From the NCBI GenBank assembly GCA_965197555.1, contig OZ240213.1:3844001-3908000 (forward strand): DNA of 64,000 nt. The letters are read 5' to 3'. This DNA comes from G965197555 sp965197555. GTDB lineage: Bacteria; Chloroflexota; Dehalococcoidia; Lucifugimonadales; UBA3495. Below, piece by piece: positions 43,454 through 52,670 of this stretch. Made by a program: the position numbers and the translations under genes. Position 1 is the first letter of the stretch; each line of letters begins with the position of its first letter. The notes under the pieces are model-generated. The model was not told the DNA's origin, ran no database searches, and worked only from the letters and a program-made list of their open reading frames with translations.

Positions 43454-46400
43454 TAGTGCCGCCAGCGGCGTCGGCGTCGCATTCACCATAGCCGCCGCAC
43501 CGTTCACCGCCCGCACCGCAAAGGTGTAGGTCGTGCCGTTGGTTAGGCCCGTGACCGTGTGGCCGGTGGTGCCGGCGTCGCTGTTGGGAATATCTGCAAA
43601 GGCGCCGTTGTCGATTTTGAGCTGATACTTGCTGATGTTGCTGTTGCCCGGGTTGGACCAGCTCAGCGTCACCTGCCCGTCGCCGGCCGCCGCACTGAGA
43701 TTCGTCGGGGCCGCAAACAGCGGCGTCGCGCTCACCTGGTCCGACGGCTCGCCGTCCACGAGGTCGTCGACGGCCTGTACATTAAAGGAGTAGGTCGTGC
43801 CGTTGGTTAGGCCCGTGACCGTGTGGCCGGTGGTGCCGGCGTCGCTGTTGGGAATATCTGCAAAGGCGCCGTTGTCGATTTTGAGCTGATACTTGGTGAT
43901 GTTGCTGTTGCCCGGGTTGGACCAGCTCAGCGTCACCTGCCCGTCGCCGGCCGCCGCACTGAGATTCGTCGGGGCCGCAAACAGCGGCGTCTCACTCACC
44001 GTGGCCGCCGCCCCGTTCACCGCCCGCACCGCAAAGCTGTACGACGTGCCGCCGGTTAGTTCCGTCACCGTATAGCTGATGGTGGTGGGGTCGCTATCGC
44101 TGATCGCGCTGTAGTTCGTACCCCCGTCGATGCTGATCTCGTAGCCGGTGATGTCGCTGTTGTCCGGGTCGTCCCAGGTCAGCATCACCTCAGCGTAGCC
44201 GGTCTTTGCCGTCAGACCCGTCGGTGCCGCAAACAGCGGCGTCTCACTCACCATCGCCGGTGCACCGTTCGCCGGGCAGTTCACCGCCCGCACCGCAAAG
44301 CTGTATTCGGTGCCGTTGCTCAGGTTCTGGACGATGTGGCTGTTGGTGGTGGCCCCGCTGCCGCTTATCGGGGTGTAATTTGCGCCGTTGTCGCTGCTCA
44401 CCTCATAGCCGCTGATGGCGGTGTTGCTTGGGTAGGTCCAGTTCAGGGTTATCTGCTGGTCGCCGACCAGCGCGGTCAGATCGGCTGGCGACGCAAACAG
44501 CGGCGTCTCCCTAACCGTGGCCGCCACCCCATCCACCGCCCGCACCGTAAACGGTTGCTCAGTACCGCCGGCCAGTAGTGTCACCGTGTGCTCGGTGGTG
44601 GTGGCACCGCTGCCGGTGATGCTGCTATAGTTCGTGCCCCCGTCGGTGCTGAGCTGATAACCGCTGATGCTGCTGTTGCCCGGGTTGTCCCAGGTCAGCG
44701 TCACATGCCCACCACCCGGCGAGGCCTGGAGGCTCTTCGGCGCCGCAAACAGCGGCGTCTCCGTCACCCCCGGGTCCGACGGCGGACCGGTGCCGGCGGA
44801 GTTCTGCGCCTTCACCTTGAACGTGTATACGGTTCCGTTGGTCAGGCCCCTGACGATGTAGCTGACGGTGGTGGTTCCGCTGTCGCTAACGTTAGTGCGG
44901 ATGTCTGTGTAGCTCGTGCCGCCGTCAGAGCTTATATGGTAGTTGGTTATTATCTCGTCGTTGCGGGTGTCGGTCCAGGTCAGCGTCACCTCGCCGTCGC
45001 CGCGCGCCGCAACGAGATTGATCGGCGCAAGCGGCACCGTCGCCACCGGTGAGGCCGTCAACTGACTAATAGCACCATCACCGATATAGTTGTAGGCCCG
45101 CACCGCGAAGTGGTAGCTTGCGGCGTTGTCGAGTTCGTCGATGGTGGCTTCCTTGGAAGACTCGTTGTTTACCCATACCCCCCAATCGCTGCCGCTTGTC
45201 GTCTTGTAGCGGACCTCGTAGCCAGCGATGGGGATATTGCCGGTGGGGTCGTTGGGGACGGCCCAGCTCAGCTCGACCCTCTTGTGCTTGGCGGGGGTGG
45301 CGGCCACGAGGTCGCGCGGCTCACCCGGCGCCTCACCCGGCGTCGCACTGACCGTCTTCGACGGGACCCCCGCCCCCGAGGCGTTCACCGCCCGCACCGT
45401 GAACGTGTATGACGTCCAGTTGGTCAGGTTCAGGACGGTGTGGCTGATGGTGGTGTAGCCGCTGCCGGTGATGCTGCTGTAGCTCGCGCCGCCGTCGCTG
45501 CTGACCTCGTAGCCAGTGATGGCGGCATTGTTCGGGTCTTTCCAGGTCAGCGTCACCTGACCATCGCCGGGCTTGGCCTGAAGGTTCTCCGGTGCGGCGG
45601 TGGGCCCCGCCACCGGGTATGTCGTCACTGCCGCCGACGGCCCGGCGGCGTTGCTGTCGTAGGCCCGCACCGTGAAGGTGTAGGACGTATAGTTGGTCAG
45701 GTTATCGACTGTATGGCTGGTGGTGGTGGCGCTGCTGGGAATATCCGCAAAGGCGCCGCTGTCGATTTTGAGCTGATACTTGCTGATCTCGGTGGTCTCC
45801 GGGTCGTCCCAACTCAGCGTCACCTGGCCGTCGGCGGGAGCGGCGGTGAGATTGCTCGGGGCCGTAAACAGCGGCGTCGCCGTCATCCCCGGTTCCAGCG
45901 GCGCCGGAGCTTCCGCCCCGATCCCCGTATTCGAGGCGTTCGCCGTTCGCACTTTAAAGGTGTACGACGTGCCGTTGGTCAGGCCGGTAATAGTGTATTT
46001 GATGAAGTCGCGGCTAGGGTTACCTTCACTGTAGGAAATCAGGTCGGTGGAATTGGACGCAACGTTCGTGTAGCTATTGCCGCCGTCGCTGCTGAATTGA
46101 TACTTGGCGATCCTGTCGTCGTTCGGGTCGCGCCAAGACAGCGTCACCCAACCATACCCCGGTGTGGCCTTGAGTCTTGACAGCGCATCAAGCAGCGGCG
46201 TCGCATTCAACGTCGCCGCCGCCCCGTTCACCGCCCGTACCGCAATCGTGTAGTTCGTCCCGTTGGTTAGGACCAGGACGGAGTAGCCGAAAGTCTCGCT
46301 CTGATGGCCTTGGTCGCCAACCCGACGGTAGGTCCCGCCGCCGTCGCTGCTGACCTCATAGCCGGTGATGCGGCTGCCTTGCGCCTCATCCCAGCGTAGC

Positions 46401-46941
46401 TGGATATACTCGTCGCCGGGCCAGGCTTCGAGAGTCGTCGGCGCATCAAACAGGGGCGTCGCTGTCACGGTGGCTGACGCGCCGGGACCGGAGTTGTCGT
46501 AGGCCCGTACCTGAAACGTATAGCTGGTGCCGTTGGTGAGGCCCATCACCGTGTGCCCGGTGGCCGTCGAGTTGCCGCATTCAACGTTGATGAAGTTGGA
46601 GCCGCCGTCGGTGCTGATCTGATACTTGGTGATGGAGGAGTCGTTGGGGTTGTCCCATCTCAGCGCCACCATGCTGTCCCCGGGAGTGGCGGCGAGGTTG
46701 CCCGGCGCGGCCAGCCCCGCCTGGGCGTGTAGGGCCAGCGGAACGACCAGAAGAGCGGCGGCGACAGCGACTAGGACCCAGCGGAACCGGGAAATGGTAT
46801 TCCCCCGCCTGGATAAAGGATTCACAGTCAAATTGGCGGCCATTTTATCTCAGAACCCGCCTCGGAGGAAGAACGGGATGGTCACCCGGGTAACCGGCTT
46901 GGGCTCGGCGCCCAGTTTGGTGGGCCTACACGTACCGAATT

Positions 46942-48590
46942 GAGCCTGTCTCAGAAGTCTGATCTGGCAATGGGTGTGTCGTCAGGTGTACCTTCGAAGC
47001 GACACCAGTTGGGGAGATGCTGATATGCCGCTTCGAGAGATGGGCCGAGAGCAGATGTGGATGTTGCCGCCTACCCTTGACGAACTGGTTCCCATGGACC
47101 ATCCGGCGCGGTTTGTCGCTGAGTTCGTTGACGCGCTGGACCGGGATGGCTGGGCAGGGCTTGGCGTCGAGATAGAAGGGGAGGTGCTGGGAGCGCCAGC
47201 CTACCATCCCCGTGCACTGTTGAGTGTGTGGCTGTACGGCTTCATGACCGGAGTGCGCTCCTGCCGGAAACTGGAGGCTGCCTGCCGGGACCAGATACCG
47301 TACCTGTGGCTGACCGGGTGGCAGCATCCTGACCACAACACCCTGTGGCGGTTCTACAAGGGGCATCGACAGGCTATGAGGAAGCTGTTCGAGCGCTCGG
47401 TGCGCACGGCAGTGGCCATGGAGTTGGTGGACCTAGCGGTGCAGGCCGTGGACGGGACGAAGGTGGTGGCCAACGCCTCAGTGAACAGGAGCTATGATGC
47501 TGCGGGACTGAGTGGTCTGTTGGAGCGTCTCGAGAAAGCGATAGCCGACCTTGAGGCACAGAACGAAGCGGGAGAGGATGCTACTGTTGCCCATCTGCCA
47601 AAAGAGTTAGCCGACAAGGAGGTCTTGAGGGACCGGGTGAGGCAGGCGATGGCCGACCTCGGGAATCAGAAGCGCCACAAGCGGATCAACCTGACCGACC
47701 CGGAGGCCCGGCTGATGAAGGGCAGGCAGGGCATCGTGGCCGGGTACAACGCCCAGGCTATGGTCTCACCCATGGAGACCGCCGAGGGAGCGGCCGGCAT
47801 GGTGGTCACCGCCGTGGACGTGGTTGATGCGGCCAATGACAATGCCCTGCTGGTGCCGATGATCGAGCAGGCGGAGGAGACGACCGGGACGAGGGTGCCG
47901 ATGACATTGGCCGACGCTGGCTACTTCGCCGTGAGCCACCTAGCGGAGTGCGACCGGCGAGGCCAGCAGGTGGTGGTGTCAGAAGCACGGCAGCGGTTCC
48001 TCACAGACGCGTATCACAAGGACCGATTCACCTATGACGAGCAAAGCGACAGTTTTACGTGTCCACAGGGACGGAGGCTCAAGTTCCTTCGCATCCAACA
48101 TACGAATGGAGTTCCGCTGCGTCTGTACCGAGCCTCTGGAGCCGTCTGCCAGGCGTGCCCGGCCTTCGGAGTCTGTACGAGAGCCCGCGAGACCGGCCGC
48201 AGTCTGGCGATAGGGCCCCATGACGGAGTGCTACGCCGCCACCGCGCCTGGAGGACCACGTTAGCCGCCAAAGAGGCGTACCGGCTCAGAAAGCAGCTGG
48301 TCGAGCCGGTCTTCGGAATCATCAAGGAACAGCAGGTGGCACGTAGGTTCCTGCTGCGTGGCCTCGCCAACGTGGCGGCCGAGTGGACCATGTTGGCCAC
48401 CGCCTTCAACCTGCGCACGCTCTACCGGATGTGGCGCTCCTCCCTCCATCTTCAACCCTCTACCTGACGGTCTGGAACCTTGTCATGTCTCGTGAGCTGA
48501 GGCCATTGACAGCGATCCCTCACCCCATCGTCTGCCTAATACTTCGCGTCGGATTAAGCCTGCCAACGGACGTCCTTCTGAGACAAGCTC
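46942..48590 (+). mobile_element. IS1182-family insertion sequence
   Basis: About 1.65 kb bounded by 15/16-matching inverted repeats, GAGCCTGTCTCAGAAG at 46942-46957 and the complement of GAGCTTGTCTCAGAAG at 48575-48590. AATT lies on both sides (46938-46941, 48591-48594) and is a plausible 4-bp target duplication. It contains one intact transposase gene and lies between the surface-protein gene start and the TIR locus. Confidence 0.85.
47025..48467 (+). CDS. IS1182-family transposase
   Basis: 480 residues with the IS1182 pattern: an N-terminal HTH-like domain (PLREMGREQMWMLPPTLDEL, HPARFVAEFVDALD, YHPRALLSVWLYGFMTGVRS), DDE core with VQAVDGTKVVANAS (first Asp), DAGYFAVSHLAECDRRG (second Asp) and the late LVEPVFGIIKEQQVARRFLLRG (Glu). 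A cysteine set (CQACPAFGVCTRA) matches the zinc-binding insert common in this family. Start ATG 47025 with GGGGAG upstream; the longer frame starts inside the element end and is rejected. It appears intact. Confidence 0.9.
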   Translation: MPLREMGREQMWMLPPTLDELVPMDHPARFVAEFVDALDRDGWAGLGVEIEGEVLGAPAYHPRALLSVWLYGFMTGVRSCRKLEAACRDQIPYLWLTGWQHPDHNTLWRFYKGHRQAMRKLFERSVRTAVAMELVDLAVQAVDGTKVVANASVNRSYDAAGLSGLLERLEKAIADLEAQNEAGEDATVAHLPKELADKEVLRDRVRQAMADLGNQKRHKRINLTDPEARLMKGRQGIVAGYNAQAMVSPMETAEGAAGMVVTAVDVVDAANDNALLVPMIEQAEETTGTRVPMTLADAGYFAVSHLAECDRRGQQVVVSEARQRFLTDAYHKDRFTYDEQSDSFTCPQGRRLKFLRIQHTNGVPLRLYRASGAVCQACPAFGVCTRARETGRSLAIGPHDGVLRRHRAWRTTLAAKEAYRLRKQLVEPVFGIIKEQQVARRFLLRGLANVAAEWTMLATAFNLRTLYRMWRSSLHLQPST

Positions 48591-48676
48591 AATTGCGAAC
48601 TTTTCGGTGGGAGGTCCGAATTTGAGGAGTCCAGGTTGGTGGAAGGTTATACGGTTTTCCAGGTACCAGGCAAAGC

Positions 48677-49045
48677 TTACGGGTAGTATTGCCAGCCTCG
48701 GTCGCGGGCATATCGTGTGAGTCTTTTTGCCAAGGCATTCGTCTGATTTCCAGAAAATGCCCTAAAATCAAGCAGGACGTGTTCTTGAAATTCTTTCGGA
48801 TCAGGGGTAACTGGTATCCGGTGGCCTCGGCATTCATGAAATGTGACAGCCATTACGCCGGCCGACTTGTACCCGAGTTGATTCGAAAAGTGATTCCACG
48901 AAGCCTCTGCAGTTATCCTGTCTCCGTCGTAAACCGAAACCATTCCTTTGTCTTTAGGGGTCGGCCTAAAAAGCTGGGAAGTAACTCGGTCGTGGTGAAT
49001 CCAACTTGGATGTACCTGCCGCAATAGCAGGGTCTCGCTATTCAC
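48677..49045 (-). CDS. Conserved protein of unknown function, partner of the TIR fusion
   Basis: 122 residues, starting at GTG 49045, 2 nt after the stop of the TIR gene, so the two are coupled. Visible sequence: ETLLLRQVHPSWIHHDRVTS, LFRPTPKDKGMVSVYDGDRI, AEASWNHFSNQLGYKSAGVM, AVTFHECRGHRIPVTPDP, EHVLLDFRAF and a C-terminal AKRLTRYARDRGWQY. I recall this pattern as one half of a common but uncharacterised two-gene cassette, whose other half resembles the C-terminal domain of the upstream TIR protein. No membrane segment or known catalytic motif. An upstream in-frame start overlapping the TIR gene is less likely. Confidence 0.65.
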   Translation of the reverse strand: MNSETLLLRQVHPSWIHHDRVTSQLFRPTPKDKGMVSVYDGDRITAEASWNHFSNQLGYKSAGVMAVTFHECRGHRIPVTPDPKEFQEHVLLDFRAFSGNQTNALAKRLTRYARDRGWQYYP

Positions 49046-49047
49046 GC

Positions 49048-49872
49048 TTACTTTGAATTCAGCCGTTGAATTTGGTCTGCCAACCAATTCCAGGCATTGG
49101 GGGTGTTCAAGTCCAAATTCATGGCCTCCGTTGCATCCGTAGTCAAGTCAAGGCAATGCCACATACCAGTGTGGCTACTCAGGTCTATTTCGAGGCTTAT
49201 CTCGCGTGGACCCAACGACCACTCAAATTGCACTCCACCTTCGGGGGTAGGATAGGTGTAGGGGAGTTGCCCGGAGGCGGGATAATGAGACGCGAAGGTG
49301 TTGGCCAGCCAGTCCAAGCCCGCATGGTTAGGAGCTAACCCGCCGCCGTCAAGCCATTCGTCTTCCATCAACCGGAATTCGTCCAATCGAGCTGATATAT
49401 CCAGCCGATCCAATGTGATTACTTGCCCAGGTGATTCCTGAGAGACCAGCCGGTTTTGATGGCCGTATGTCCCGGTGATAGCATTGATTATGCCCTCTAC
49501 GTTCCAACTAACTATCGCATCCGCGCAACGATGCAAGGCCTCAGGCAATCCACGATCTGCGTCACCTTTTTCTAATACTCCAACGATTCTCTTTCCCAGA
49601 TTCTCCGCGTACTCAACCTCCCAGTCGACCCAGTCGCTCGTTTCCCTATTCTCGGAAATGTAAACTACCAAGCAGCTAGACTGGCGTATGCGCGGTTCAA
49701 GTACTTCTCTCTTAATGTACTCCTCGTTGTGAGCGTTGTTAGGATTATCAGATGCGATTGAGTAGTCTCGCCATGTCATGCCATGTTGTTCAACCAACTG
49801 CTTCAGATCACGCAGCCCTTCGTGGTCTTCGTGCTTGTGGCTGATGAATACGTTCCTGATGGCTCCAACCAT
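49048..49872 (-). CDS. TIR-domain (ThsB-like) protein fused to an unknown C-terminal domain
   Basis: 274 residues. The N-terminal TIR-like domain (about 5-130) has RNVFISHKHEDHEGLRD, a helix EYIKREVLEPRIRQSSCLVV, and YISENRETSDWVDWEVEYA with Glu85 at the place of the catalytic glutamate of TIR NADases; it resembles the Thoeris ThsB/DUF1863 group. The C-terminal domain (about 150-274) has RLMEDEWLDGGGLAPNHAGL, YPTPEGGVQFEWSLGPREIS and NAWNWLADQIQRL, seen elsewhere as a free-standing protein (recollection, not searched). Translation is coupled to the small partner gene. Possible role: NAD-derived signalling or NAD depletion in phage defence. No ThsA-type effector is in the window. Confidence 0.72.
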   Translation of the reverse strand: MVGAIRNVFISHKHEDHEGLRDLKQLVEQHGMTWRDYSIASDNPNNAHNEEYIKREVLEPRIRQSSCLVVYISENRETSDWVDWEVEYAENLGKRIVGVLEKGDADRGLPEALHRCADAIVSWNVEGIINAITGTYGHQNRLVSQESPGQVITLDRLDISARLDEFRLMEDEWLDGGGLAPNHAGLDWLANTFASHYPASGQLPYTYPTPEGGVQFEWSLGPREISLEIDLSSHTGMWHCLDLTTDATEAMNLDLNTPNAWNWLADQIQRLNSK

Positions 49873-49940
49873 TGCCTAACTCCCTCCCAACTGACCTGCC
49901 GTCGTCTCGCTAAACTCGCGGTGCCTCTATCAAGTTGGTC

Positions 49941-50624
49941 CTAAGCCTGCCAACCCCTTAGACAATCACCGGTCCAGTTCCTACCAAACGGATGGCGACT
50001 GATGTCCGGCTCGGGTTGATTTCTTCTCCTTAAGAACGCCTGGTGAATCCAACTGCGTATCACGGTCGCGTCGCTCGACCAATCATATATGCACGCAAAA
50101 GCATTGTCTCCCCGGCAATTGTCCGCCAACCTGGGAGGGATTAACCGGGGATTGTACTGGCGCCTTTCAAAATCCGTATGGCTGGGCAACAAAATACCCA
50201 ACAGGCCACATCTCGGGTTCATCGTCGTGTCCCTCAGACTGGCGCCAATCTCCCAATCCACGTATTTGCGTTGCCATGTGCAGCGGCCAATTAACACTAC
50301 AGTAACTGATACTTGAGTTATGTATTCTTCACGGATTCTTTGGAGTACTGCCTCGGTAGGGAGATTGGTGTCAATTATGCTTCCCAGATTGACGGATTTA
50401 TCAACGATGTTGCTTCCCATCATCTGGACAAAGCTGTCTTTATACCCTTGGTCTTGCTGGCGGTGGTAGCTGATGAAGACATTATGGCGAGGTGGGAGCG
50501 CACTGAAGGTGACGGGATGAACGAGCAGGAAATCACTCGCATGGGGATAGCGAGCCGTCTGAAGCTCGCCAGGGAGATGGCCGGCCTCACTCAAGGTCAA
50601 GTGGCCAGTCGCTTGGGTTGGCAT
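49941..50624 (-). CDS. Second TIR-like (DUF1863/ThsB) protein
   Basis: Domain core (about residues 47-170): HNVFISYHRQQDQGYKDSFV, a helix EAVLQRIREEYITQVSVTVV, and LIGRCTWQRKYVDWEIGASL with Glu125 as probable catalytic residue, followed by GLLGILLPSH. This fits the MTH538/ThsB-type TIR fold better than the first TIR gene. The tail (NYDWSSD-like region and SRHPFGRNWTG) is unrecognised. Start unresolved: the only ATG in frame (50624) would overlap the divergent XRE gene by 108 nt in antisense; a rarer start within the overlap is possible. Located 68 nt upstream of the TIR-fusion gene on the same strand, so probably one operon. Confidence 0.7.
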   Translation of the reverse strand: MPTQATGHLTLSEAGHLPGELQTARYPHASDFLLVHPVTFSALPPRHNVFISYHRQQDQGYKDSFVQMMGSNIVDKSVNLGSIIDTNLPTEAVLQRIREEYITQVSVTVVLIGRCTWQRKYVDWEIGASLRDTTMNPRCGLLGILLPSHTDFERRQYNPRLIPPRLADNCRGDNAFACIYDWSSDATVIRSWIHQAFLRRRNQPEPDISRHPFGRNWTGDCLRGWQA

Positions 50625-50858
50625 AGGCCTACCGTGTCCGAGATCGAAGCCGGACGTAGGAGAGTCCTCGCGAAGGAACTAAGGAGTCTCTCAGAGCTTT
50701 ACGGGGTAAACACCCCGTGGCTGATTGGCGAGGCGGAGGAAGATGGCATAAGTGACCGAGCCACACTCGCTGCTCGACAGTTGGGCAATCTAAGCGATGA
50801 AGACCTTGATCGCCTTCTGCTTTTGATCCGCTCCCTCAAATCATCGGATGGTAGCTAA
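50517..50858 (+). CDS. XRE-family transcriptional regulator
   Basis: 113 residues. The Cro/CI-type helix-turn-helix (about 10-65) includes IASRLKLAREMAGLTQGQVA, SRLGWHRPTVSEIEAGRRRV and LRSLSELYGVNTPWL. The C-terminus (DEDLDRLLLLIRSLKSS) is a short helix. ATG 50517 follows GAAGGTGACGGG; the longer frame to 50313 runs antisense through the TIR gene and is not domain-like. It is directly followed by an ImmA/IrrE gene, the familiar repressor plus repressor-cleaving protease pair, and diverges from the TIR operon, which it may control. Confidence 0.85.
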   Translation: MNEQEITRMGIASRLKLAREMAGLTQGQVASRLGWHRPTVSEIEAGRRRVLAKELRSLSELYGVNTPWLIGEAEEDGISDRATLAARQLGNLSDEDLDRLLLLIRSLKSSDGS

Positions 50859-50861
50859 GGT

Positions 50862-51503
50862 TTGACCGAACTGAAGAAAATGGCCAAGGGTGCCTTCGCA
50901 GCGGCACTCAGAACGCGAAGGGACGCCGGTTACGGGTTGGACGAAGCTATTTGCGTATTTGACCTTGCGGAACAACTTGGCATCGAGGTTCGGTTTACTG
51001 ATATTCCTTCCATGGAGGGAATGCTGTATTGCAACCCTGAACCGGTCATCATCGTGACCTCCCTCCGCCCTTTGGGACGGCGATCATTTACCTGTGCTCA
51101 TGAACTTGGTCATATTCACTATGGGCACGGAACGATCATAGACGAGTTGGTGGGTAAATCCCCCAGAGTCGGATTTGACCCCACGGAATTTGCCGCTGAC
51201 TGTTTCGCCGGTGCTCTGTTGATGCCCAAAATGGCTATCGAGCGAGCATTTTCCCTTCGGAACTGGTCAATCAAGTGTCCCACTCCAGGTCAAATCTACA
51301 CCATTTCGAATTACTTCGGAGTCGGTTACTCAACGTTGATTCACCACCTGTCCAAGGGCCTCTATCTCTTGCCACACTCCAGCGCAGAGAAACTATTGAA
51401 GGTGAGACCGGGGAGAGCGCAAGCCCAAGCGATCGGTTGGGAATCGGAAGACAAAGTGTGGGTGGTGGTGACCTTCCCCCAAAAGTTATACCACCAACAA
51501 TGA
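50862..51503 (+). CDS. ImmA/IrrE-family metallopeptidase, C-terminus altered by IS3
   Basis: 213-residue frame. Zinc protease motif CAHELGHIHYGHG with the third ligand region FDPTEFAADCFAGALLMP, followed by a C-terminal domain. It is 3 nt after the XRE gene and starts at TTG 50862 (ATG 50880 is possible). The final residues (about from VVVTFPQKLYHQQ) lie in the left end of the IS3 element, so the native C-terminus is missing; a plausible remainder is on the far side at 52671-52929. The likely role is cleaving the XRE repressor under stress or phage signal. The catalytic domain appears intact. Confidence 0.82.
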   Translation: MTELKKMAKGAFAAALRTRRDAGYGLDEAICVFDLAEQLGIEVRFTDIPSMEGMLYCNPEPVIIVTSLRPLGRRSFTCAHELGHIHYGHGTIIDELVGKSPRVGFDPTEFAADCFAGALLMPKMAIERAFSLRNWSIKCPTPGQIYTISNYFGVGYSTLIHHLSKGLYLLPHSSAEKLLKVRPGRAQAQAIGWESEDKVWVVVTFPQKLYHQQ

Positions 51504-52670
51504 GAGGTTCCGGTCCATGTTCTGCTTGAACTCCAACGGAGTCAGGTATCCCAATGAACTGTGGGGTCGGTCTCGGTTGTAGTCGGCGCGCCATTCCTCA
51601 ATCATCGCCCGGGCATCAGCCAGATCCAGGAGCCAATGCAGGTTCAGGCACTCATCTCGGAACTTGCCATTGAAACTCTCGATGTACCCGTTCTCCGCCG
51701 GTTTGCCCGGTGTAATAAAGTGCAGCGTTATCCCGCTGCGCTTGGCCCAAGCCGCCAGGGCTTTGCTGGTGAACTCGGGTCCGTTGTCCATCACCAGCGC
51801 CTGGGGTAGTCCGTGGGTCTCGCTAAGCCGGTCCAGCACCCGGACCACCCGCTGGCCGTTAATTGATGTGTCCACTTCAATCGCCGGACACTCCCGGGTG
51901 AACTCGTCCACGATGGTCAAGGCCCTGATTCTTCTTCCACCCACCGTGCTGTCCTGGACAAAGTCCATCGACCAACGCTGATTGGGTCCGGTCAACTCCC
52001 CCAAGGGGACCACCCGGCCGGCGCCCCGGCGTCTTCCCTGGCGCCGCCGCGGCAACTGCAGTCCCTCCTGAGCGTAGATGCGTTCCACCCTCTTGTGATT
52101 GACCGCTCCCAACTTCCGCCGTACCAGCGCGGTTAGCCGGGGACTCCCGAACCGGGGCCGGAAACGGGCCAACTCTCGGATCAGACCCCGCACCACCAGT
52201 TCGTCAGCAGCGCTCTTACCCTGGTACCGGTACGTCCCTCGGCCTATGGCCACCTGGGCACATGCTCTCCGCTCGCTTACTCCCGCTCTTCTCATCGCGT
52301 CCACAGCTTCCTTCCGATGGGGACGCGTCAGTACTTTTTTGATAGGGCCGCCCGTAGACCCAGGATGTCCAGCTCTTTGTCGGCAACCAATTGCTTCAGA
52401 CGCCGGTTCTCTTCTTCCAGGGCTCTTAGCCGCTTGGCCTCGGAGACCTCCAACCCGCCGTACTTGGACTTCCACCGGTAGTAGGTGGCCTCGGAGATGC
52501 CCTGCTGGCGGCACAGGCCGGTGACCCTTGCTCCCCCCTCGGCTTCCTTGAGTACCCGGATGATCTGTTCCTCGGTGAATCTCTTCCCCTTCATTTCCAG
52601 TCCTCCTTCCTCTTCATTCTAACGGAGAACTCTAATTACTAATGGTACAGTTTTGGGGGGAAAGGTCACT
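51468..52670 (-). mobile_element. IS3-family element (IS407-like)
   Basis: About 1.2 kb with ends related as inverted repeats: GTGACCTTCCCCCAAAAG at the left and the complement of GTGACCTTTCCCCCCAAAA at the right. Boundaries are good to a few bases, and I did not find a clear target duplication. It carries the orfA/orfB transposase and lies in the 3' part of the ImmA/IrrE gene. Confidence 0.8.
51486..52594 (-). CDS. IS3-family transposase OrfAB with -1 frameshift
   Basis: OrfA (52594-52328, 88 residues: KRFTEEQIIRVLKEAEGG, GISEATYYRWKSKYGGLE and a leucine-rich coiled region) is the DNA-binding part. OrfB, in the -1 frame down to 51486, is the rve-type DDE integrase: RWSMDFVQDS, LVMDNGPEFTSKAL, and PGKPAENGYIESFNGKFRDE with the Glu. 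The slippery heptamer AAAAAAG (complement 52334-52340) gives the classical fused transposase. The HTH and integrase sequences belong to the IS407-like branch. Apparently intact. Confidence 0.9.

Larger units (their letters stand above)
40837..46843 (-). pseudogene. Large FN3/Calx-beta surface protein interrupted by IS630
   Basis: The 5' part (46843 to 43454) encodes a signal or anchor segment (WVLVAVAAALLVVPLALHAQA) and 12 fibronectin-III domains; the 3' part (42216 to 40837) encodes a Calx-beta-like domain (SFGASNYEATEGG), two more FN3 domains, a Pro/Thr/Glu-rich stalk, a membrane helix (VVPVGIGLLALIAALAAFLLV) and a basic tail. Removing the IS630 element and one TA joins 1,130 codons to 459 codons in frame (PLAAL-IVSFGAS), a 1,589-residue wall-spanning surface protein. 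FN3 units 11 and 12 are nearly identical in DNA (43530-43730 and 43793-43990). The uninterrupted form is likely an adhesin or matrix-binding protein. In this genome the protein would end prematurely as ...TPLAALNQSQ plus a short IS-coded tail. Confidence 0.85.

Noticed and set aside
43559..46180. Several long plus-strand frames opposite the FN3 gene with repeated protein sequence
   Set aside because: They mirror the repetitive minus-strand FN3 coding sequence; the repeats come from FN3 units, and no start signals or family motifs are present.
50313..50516. A 68-residue N-terminal extension of the XRE protein
   Set aside because: It is antisense to the TIR domain, unlike any HTH protein, and a better start with a ribosome site lies at 50517.
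48677..50624. A classical Thoeris system
   Set aside because: The TIR (ThsB-like) side is present but no ThsA with SIR2 or SLOG domain is encoded in the window.
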